DNA of 64,000 nt from Myxococcus llanfairpwllgwyngyllgogerychwyrndrobwllllantysiliogogogochensis. Its GTDB lineage: Bacteria > Myxococcota > Myxococcia > Myxococcales > Myxococcaceae. The notes under the pieces were generated by a model, which did no database searches, had not been told where the DNA came from, and saw only the letters and a program-made list of their open reading frames with translations. Location of the stretch: positions 1 through 64,000 of the forward strand of contig NZ_VIFM01000001.1 in the NCBI RefSeq assembly GCF_006636215.1, given 5' to 3'. Positions 58,835 to 64,000 of this stretch are shown here, one piece after another; the stretch's first letter is position 1, and each line of letters opens with the position of its first letter. Made by a program: the position numbers and the translations under genes.

Positions 58835-61294
58835 GTGGACACCTTCTTTGTTGGATTGCGTCAGGCACTGCGCTCGCTGCGCCGGAGCCCCGGTTTCACG
58901 CTCAGTTGCGTCCTGATGCTGGCGGTAGGCATCGGAGCGAGCACCGCGCTCTTCAGCGTGGTGGAGGGGGTGCTGCTGCGCCCCCTGCCCTATCCAAGTC
59001 CCGAGCGCCTCGTGCACCTGTCGCAGCGGACGGCCGTCGGCCGCTCGATTCCGTTCTCGGACCCCAACTTCGAGGATGTGCGGACACAGAGCCGCACCGT
59101 CTCGGCGCTGGCCCAGGTATCGGGAGCGGCGAGCGTCGCCGTCACCGGCACGGACGAGCCGACCTTCGCCATGATGGCGCTCGCCTCGCGCGACTTCTTC
59201 CGCGCCTTCGCGGTGCAGCCCGTACAGGGCCGCCTATTCGCCGAGGATGAGCAACAGCAGGGAGGCGCCCCGGTGGTGGTCGTGAGCCAGACCTTCTGGA
59301 AGCGGCACCTGGGCGCACGGCCGCTGCCGCTGTCGGACACCCTCACCTTCGAGGGGCGCGCCTATACCGTGGTGGGTGTGATGCCCAAGTCCTTCGACTA
59401 CCCGGTGGGCACACAGCTGTGGATTCCGCGCGAGTTGAAGGCGCCCCTGCCCAGCAGGACCGCGCACAACTGGTGGGTGGTGGGACGGCTGGCGGAGGGC
59501 GTCAACCCCCAAGCCGCGCAAGCGGAGCTCACGGGCATCGCACGGGAGCTCGAGGCGCGGTACGGCCGGGAAATCTCGATGCAAGACATCGCCATGGTGC
59601 CCCTGCACGAGAGCCTGGTGGGGAGTGCCCAGTCCACGCTCTACGTGCTGCTGGGCGCCGCGGCCTTCCTGTTGCTGGTGGCGGGAGCCAACGTCACCAA
59701 CCTGCTGCTGGCCCGCGCGGCGACCCACAGGCGCGAGCTCGCCGTCCGAGTGGCGCTGGGCGCCGGGCCCGGCGCGTTGGCGCGGCGGTTCCTCACAGAG
59801 TCGCTGCTGCTGTCGCTGGCCGGCGGTGCGCTGGGCACCCTGCTCGCAGCATGGAGCGTGCGCGCACTGCTCGCGTTCGAGCCGGGCCGCCTGCCACGCG
59901 TGGACGAGGTGGAGGTGAACGCCACCGCGCTCCTCTTCGCGCTCGGGCTCTCGCTGCTCCTCGCGCTGGGGCTCGGGCTGGTGACGGCGTTGCGCGCGGC
60001 GCGCCAGAACCCCTGGGCCACGCTGGTGCAGGCGGGGCGCACCCAGGCCGGAGGAGTCGGAGCGGAGCGCACGCGCCGTGCCCTCGTGGTCGGACAGCTC
60101 GCGCTCGCGCTGGTGCTGCTGCTGGGCGCGGCGCTGCTCGGGCGCAGCCTGATGCGCCTGCTCTCGCTGGACCCGGGATATCGCACCGAGGACGTCGCGG
60201 TGCTCAGCCTCGTGCTCCCTCCCGTCGAGGACGAGGCGGGGTGGCGGCGCAACCTTCAACTGCAGGAGCAACTCCTCGCGCGGCTGGGCGCACTGCCCGG
60301 AGTGCGCGCGGTGGGCGCCGTGAGCAACTTCCCGCTCGAGGGGAGCCCCTCGGGCTACGGCACCTTCCTCGTGCTCAACCGTCCCGACGAGGTGAAGAGC
60401 ATCGAGGACTTCGGGCGGCTGGCGCATGAGCGCGAGCGCACGGGCTCCGCCGAGTACCGCGTGGCGAGCGAGGGCTACTTCCATGCGCTCGACATTCCGC
60501 TCGTGCGCGGGCGCCACTTCGATGCACGCGACACCGCCGAGGCGCCTCATGTCGCCGTCATCAGCGAGTCGCTCGCGAAGGCCCGCTGGCCCCAAGAAGA
60601 CCCGCTGGGCAAGACCATCCAGTTCGGCAACATGGACGGCGACCTGCGTCCCTTCACCATCGTCGGCGTGGTGGCGGACGTGCGCGAGCGGGGGTTGGAT
60701 GAGGCGCCGAAGCCCATGTTCTATGGCTGCTCCCGCCAACGGGCGCGCGCCTCCTCCCGCTTCCACCTCGCCGTGTACGGCCCGATGGGCTCCGCGGCCC
60801 TCGTCACCGCGGTCCGGCCGGTGCTGCGTGAGCTCGCCCCCGAGCTGCCCTCGCGCCTGCACACCGTGGAGAGCCTGCTCACGGACTCACTCGCGCCCAG
60901 GCGCTTCAGCCTCCTGCTGCTGGGGGCCTTCGGTGTCGTGGCGCTGCTGCTCTCTGTCGCGGGGCTCGCGGCCGTCGTGTCCTATGCGGTGGCGCAGCGC
61001 ACCCAGGAGTTCGGCATCCGCTTCGCCCTGGGAGCGACGGCGGGGGACGTACTGAAGCTGGTGCTCCGGCAGGCGGCGCTGCTCTCGGGGCTGGGCGTGG
61101 CGCTCGGCGTGCTGGGCGCCATCGGGCTCAGTCAGGTGCTCGCGGGGCTCGTCTACGGAGTGAGCACCACCGACCCGCTCGTCTTCGCCGCGGTGGCGCT
61201 CCTCCTGCTCGGCGTGGCGCTGCTCGCAAGCTGGTTGCCGGCCCGGCGAGCCTCGCGGGTGGACCCGATGACGGCGCTGCGCTCGGAGGCCTGA
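58835..61294 (+). CDS. ADOP/MacB-FtsX type ABC transporter permease
   Basis: 819 residues from GTG 58835, where the family's N-terminus (RQALRSLRRSPGFTL) begins; ATG 58760 is possible. Two copies of the MacB periplasmic core plus FtsX membrane domain: first TM about residues 20-42, FtsX helices near 265-400, a second core (about 430-680) and final helices (LLLGAFGVVALLLSVAGLAAVV, GLGVALGVLGAIGLSQVLAGL, FAAVALLLLGVALLASW). It ends RASRVDPMTALRSE, the family signature. Such duplicated permeases are common in myxobacteria and acidobacteria and often have no ATPase next to them, as here. Substrate unknown. Confidence 0.88.
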   Translation: MDTFFVGLRQALRSLRRSPGFTLSCVLMLAVGIGASTALFSVVEGVLLRPLPYPSPERLVHLSQRTAVGRSIPFSDPNFEDVRTQSRTVSALAQVSGAASVAVTGTDEPTFAMMALASRDFFRAFAVQPVQGRLFAEDEQQQGGAPVVVVSQTFWKRHLGARPLPLSDTLTFEGRAYTVVGVMPKSFDYPVGTQLWIPRELKAPLPSRTAHNWWVVGRLAEGVNPQAAQAELTGIARELEARYGREISMQDIAMVPLHESLVGSAQSTLYVLLGAAAFLLLVAGANVTNLLLARAATHRRELAVRVALGAGPGALARRFLTESLLLSLAGGALGTLLAAWSVRALLAFEPGRLPRVDEVEVNATALLFALGLSLLLALGLGLVTALRAARQNPWATLVQAGRTQAGGVGAERTRRALVVGQLALALVLLLGAALLGRSLMRLLSLDPGYRTEDVAVLSLVLPPVEDEAGWRRNLQLQEQLLARLGALPGVRAVGAVSNFPLEGSPSGYGTFLVLNRPDEVKSIEDFGRLAHERERTGSAEYRVASEGYFHALDIPLVRGRHFDARDTAEAPHVAVISESLAKARWPQEDPLGKTIQFGNMDGDLRPFTIVGVVADVRERGLDEAPKPMFYGCSRQRARASSRFHLAVYGPMGSAALVTAVRPVLRELAPELPSRLHTVESLLTDSLAPRRFSLLLLGAFGVVALLLSVAGLAAVVSYAVAQRTQEFGIRFALGATAGDVLKLVLRQAALLSGLGVALGVLGAIGLSQVLAGLVYGVSTTDPLVFAAVALLLLGVALLASWLPARRASRVDPMTALRSEA

Positions 61295-61315
61295 ACCGCG
61301 CCCCACGAGCCCTTC

Positions 61316-61338
61316 ACACATAAGTGTACTATTGACAC
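61316..61338. promoter_or_regulatory. Possible operator upstream of the radical SAM gene
   Basis: ACAC-N4-GTGT followed 7 nt later by ACAC within an AT-richer patch, 33 bp before the ATG. It may bind a repressor. No well-spaced -35/-10 pair is evident. Confidence 0.25.
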
Positions 61339-61370
61339 GAAGCCTATGATGCTGCGAGAGTGCAGCCACC

Positions 61371-62654
61371 ATGGACACCGCCTTCGTCGCCTTCATTCCG
61401 CTGTCGAACTGGCTGCGCGGATTTGATCGCTACCGAATGCGGTACTCGAAGGCGTCCATCGCCGAGTCGACCTTCCCCGACGCGTTCTACATGTTGAAGG
61501 AAGACGAGCCCTGGGCCCCCGGGCTCGAGAAGGCTCGGCGGCTGGTGGCGAAGCTCGGTCGCGCGAAGGACCGCGTCGTCGCGTTGCGCGCGCGGCTGCC
61601 GACGTCGGGGGCGCCAGCGATGCGCCCCAATGACACCACGGGCACCGGAATCGGCTGGCGCTGGCCCGCCCCCGAAGTGCCCCTGAGCGGAGTGGCCTGG
61701 GTCGACGACGCCGGTGCGCTGCGGCCCACGCTTCATGAGGAGGTCACCGCGCAGGCCTTCCTGCTCGAAGACACGGGGCTCGCGCCCTGGGCCGACTGTC
61801 GGCCTCGCTCCTTCTCGGTGCTGCCCGTGGCGAAGGCCTGCCAGGCGAAATGTGCGTTCTGCTTCTCGAAGGCCAGTGTCTCGGACCTCGCGCGGCAGCG
61901 GAGTGTCTCGCTTGAAGAGCAACTGCACTGGGCGGACCTCGCGCGCTCACGAGGGGCGGAGCGCGCCGTCATCACCGGCGGCGGCGAGCCGACCCTGCTG
62001 GCGCCTGGCCAGTTGCGTTCGCTGGTCCGTGGCCTCGCCGAGCGATTCCCGAAGACGCTGTTGATCACCAATGGCGCGCGGCTCGACGCCGAGCAACTGC
62101 ACGCCCTGCGTGACGAGGGACTCACCACGCTGGCCGTCAGCCGTCACGGCGTCACCCGCGAGGACGACGCGCGCATCATGGGCCTGTCCGTCGACTCGGG
62201 TGCGCTCGCGCGAGCCTTTGGCCTCCGCAGCCGGGCCATCTGCGTGCTTCAGCGCGGCGGAGTCGATGACGCGGCCCAGGTCCACGCGTACCTGGAGCGC
62301 AGCGCGCGCGAAGGGTTCCACGAGGTCTGCTTCAAGGAACTCTACGTCTCCAGCCTCTCCGAGAACGCCTGGGCGCCGAGCGCCGTGAATCGCTACTGCG
62401 AGGCGAACCAGGTGCCGCTCGAAGTGGTGCTCCGCGCGATGGACGCGTGGGGCTTCACGAAGGTCACCGAACTGCCGTGGGGCAGCCCGGTGTTCGAGGG
62501 AGAGGTCGCAGGGCGCGTGCTGCGCGTCGCGGCCTACACGGAGCCCTCGGTCGGTTGGGAGCGAACACATCGGTTGGTGCGCTCGTGGAACCTCATGAGT
62601 GATGGAACCTGCCTGGCCTCGCTGGAAGACCCGGCCTCGGAGCTGCGCCGATGA
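61371..62654 (+). CDS. Radical SAM enzyme of unknown substrate
   Basis: 427 residues. The 4Fe-4S triad is C157xxxC161xxC164 (ACQAKCAFCF), followed by GGGEPTLL for SAM binding and LLITNGARL. The first 150 residues are unusual: a start SNWLRGFDRYRMRYSKASI and a region with WRWPAPEVPL, not an RRE or SPASM domain that I can see. No extra C-terminal cysteine cluster. Its stop overlaps the next gene (ATGA), so the two proteins are made together. Substrate and pathway are not recognised. Confidence 0.85.
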   Translation: MDTAFVAFIPLSNWLRGFDRYRMRYSKASIAESTFPDAFYMLKEDEPWAPGLEKARRLVAKLGRAKDRVVALRARLPTSGAPAMRPNDTTGTGIGWRWPAPEVPLSGVAWVDDAGALRPTLHEEVTAQAFLLEDTGLAPWADCRPRSFSVLPVAKACQAKCAFCFSKASVSDLARQRSVSLEEQLHWADLARSRGAERAVITGGGEPTLLAPGQLRSLVRGLAERFPKTLLITNGARLDAEQLHALRDEGLTTLAVSRHGVTREDDARIMGLSVDSGALARAFGLRSRAICVLQRGGVDDAAQVHAYLERSAREGFHEVCFKELYVSSLSENAWAPSAVNRYCEANQVPLEVVLRAMDAWGFTKVTELPWGSPVFEGEVAGRVLRVAAYTEPSVGWERTHRLVRSWNLMSDGTCLASLEDPASELRR

Positions 62655-63628
62655 AACACGACGCCTTTCTCTCCCTGGCTGACGCGTGGCGTGGCAAGCG
62701 CCCCGAGCTCGTCGACCTGGCGGAGCTCAATGTCTATCGCAGCCTCGCGCCGGCCTTCGCCGCCATCGCTCCGTCGACGCATCCCGAGGCTCCGTATCGG
62801 TGTCACCTCGCCGAACGCTTTCTCGCGCACCTCGAACTCGACGCGGAACTCAAGTCCAGGACCCAGGTCAGTCACGGCGTGCGCCGCTCCCTGCGAGCGC
62901 TGTTCGGTTGGCTCGCGTCACGCAACGCCCGCGTCGCGGTTCCCGCCGACGTGTATCCGGTCTACCTCCAGCTCGCTGGGGAAGCAGGCGTCGAGGTCGT
63001 TCCATTCTCCGCGCGGGAGGGGCTGCCCGAACTCGAGGCCCGCGACGCGCTGCTCCTGTGCGAGCCGCTCAAGCCCTGGGGACGAACCCCACGGAGCGAA
63101 GAGACCGAGCGCGTGGAGCGCTGGGTCCGCGCCGAGCCGGGAAAGCGGGTGCTCATCATCGACTCCGCGTACGCGACCCCTCCCACCCCGTGGACACTCC
63201 GGCTGCTGCGAGAGGAGCTCGCGTTCGTCCTCGTCTCGCTCTCGAAGAGCTGGCTCATCCCCGACCACGTGGGGTTGTGCATCACGCCTTCGCGGTGGCA
63301 CCAGGACGCGCGCGCCGTCTTCGCGCCGCTGCCGAAAGACGAACAGAAGCTGCGCATCGGCTACGCGGCCCTCACGGAGCACGCGTCCCGTCCTCGCCAG
63401 GTCGGCGCGCTGCTGGCCGAGCGAGCCCGCGCCCTGGACGCGTTCACCGCCACCCGGCCCGAGCTCCGGGCCTCACCGTGCGTGGGCTACTTCGCCACCT
63501 CCCAGTGCTCCTTCGATGAACTCCTGGAGCAAGGGGTCCTCGGAGTGCCCGCCTCGGTCTTCGGCGGCCCCGCGCAGGTGACCATTCTTTCGAGCCTGCC
63601 CGCCGCCGTGAGCCCTTCGGCGTCCTGA
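62651..63628 (+). CDS. PLP-dependent aminotransferase-like protein (fold type I)
   Basis: 325 residues, short for class I/II aminotransferases (about 390). Visible marks: QVSHGVRRSLRALFGWL as phosphate-binding loop, VLIIDSAYATPP with the PLP-ring Asp, VSLSKSW with the probable Schiff-base Lys, and DHVGLCI. The usual C-terminal Arg motif is unclear. Translationally coupled to the radical SAM gene. The pair may act successively on an amino-acid-derived substrate; that is inference. Confidence 0.78.
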   Translation: MKHDAFLSLADAWRGKRPELVDLAELNVYRSLAPAFAAIAPSTHPEAPYRCHLAERFLAHLELDAELKSRTQVSHGVRRSLRALFGWLASRNARVAVPADVYPVYLQLAGEAGVEVVPFSAREGLPELEARDALLLCEPLKPWGRTPRSEETERVERWVRAEPGKRVLIIDSAYATPPTPWTLRLLREELAFVLVSLSKSWLIPDHVGLCITPSRWHQDARAVFAPLPKDEQKLRIGYAALTEHASRPRQVGALLAERARALDAFTATRPELRASPCVGYFATSQCSFDELLEQGVLGVPASVFGGPAQVTILSSLPAAVSPSAS

Positions 63629-63685
63629 GCGGGCGGGCGACTCCCAACGGAATCGCCAGACGGAAACCCGCGCGACGCGGCGCAC

Positions 63686-64000
63686 TCAGCCCTTGGCCTT
63701 GCCCTTGGTCCGGAGGCCACTGGCCGAGGGGTCGCGCGGCAGGTGCCGCAGGCCCATCCAGCCCAGCGCCGACACGTGCCGCACCACGTGCTCCAGGGGG
63801 ATGGGACGGCCCTCCGCCGCCCACCACACCCCCACCTGCGTCACCATGCCGACGAGCGCGTTGGCGTACACCGGGGCGACCTTGGGGTTGAAGCCCGCTC
63901 GGCTGAACTCCGCCTGGAAGATGTCTCCCACCCGCTGCGCCAGGTCGTCGATGACGCGCGTGAGGCCGCGCCGGGCGCTGGACGTGGGCGAGTCGCGCGT
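63686..64000 (-). CDS. TetR/AcrR family regulator, C-terminal part (5' end outside window)
   Basis: The frame continues to the window edge on the minus strand; 104 residues are visible. The helical text VAPVYANALVGMVTQVGVWWAAEG...LEHVVRHVSALGWMGLRHL is typical of the ligand-binding domain of TetR regulators. The HTH lies outside. It converges on the radical SAM/PLP pair, so a regulatory link is not implied. Confidence 0.75.
   Translation of the reverse strand, partial: TRDSPTSSARRGLTRVIDDLAQRVGDIFQAEFSRAGFNPKVAPVYANALVGMVTQVGVWWAAEGRPIPLEHVVRHVSALGWMGLRHLPRDPSASGLRTKGKAKG

Noticed and set aside
61332-61350. TTGACA and TATGAT as a promoter for the radical SAM gene
   Set aside because: They are only 7 bp apart, far from the usual 16-18 bp.

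Overview
The window is high-GC DNA with a strongly G/C-ending codon pattern. It carries several myxobacterial hallmarks: a giant NRPS gene, two Ser/Thr-kinase plus Sig-70_gmx1-type sigma-factor pairs, a lipoprotein with a long Pro-Asp-Ala-Gly linker, and a PPC-repeat lipoprotein. The best guess is a member of the Myxococcaceae (Myxococcus, Corallococcus or Pyxidicoccus type); species cannot be judged.

1-31.8 kb: the 3' part of one enormous nonribosomal peptide synthetase gene, at least 10,590 residues, open at the 5' edge and ending in a thioesterase. Eleven modules are visible. Eight contain an A domain whose specificity code can be read: Gly, Phe, Gln, Asn (with an epimerase), two aliphatic, Asn and Gln. 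Three modules (2, 7 and 11) have lost most or all of the A domain through in-frame deletions, while their C and carrier domains still carry the catalytic motifs. Module 9 looks like a mosaic of modules 5 and 4 and shares a 348-bp perfectly identical block with module 5. This is the most unusual object in the window. A hairpin terminator follows at 31.79 kb.

31.8-33.7 kb: a BlaR1/M56-type membrane metalloprotease gene on the minus strand. It is preceded by a broken BlaI-like repressor remnant and two MecI/BlaI-like operators, then about 460 bp without a convincing gene. 33.7-36.7 kb (+): a secreted hydrolase-like protein with PKD and F5/8C domains, a MerR regulator with a classic long-spacer promoter, and a Tat-exported alpha/beta hydrolase. 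36.8-39.4 kb: two convergent DUF1801 genes with Lys/Ala/Pro-rich tails at opposite ends; the second closes an ArsR-SRPBCC-DoxX-DUF1801 operon. 39.5-41.9 kb (+): a UvrA2/DrrC-type ABC ATPase.

42-52.5 kb: a large Ala-rich, coiled-coil protein of unknown function, then two kinase/sigma pairs facing tail to tail (kinase then sigma on +, sigma then kinase on -). Both kinases begin with an anti-sigma-like HxxxCxxC segment, are followed by a single membrane helix and end in long TPR regions, which suggests membrane-tethered kinase/anti-sigma switches. 52.6-56.6 kb: a PPC-repeat lipoprotein divergent from a small outer-membrane barrel, a tiny ORF, and a VOC enzyme divergent from its MarR regulator with two operators exactly 30 bp apart. 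56.6-64 kb: the PDAG-repeat lipoprotein, an ADOP/MacB-type permease, a translationally coupled radical SAM plus PLP-enzyme pair not tied to a known pathway, and the 3' end of a TetR regulator.
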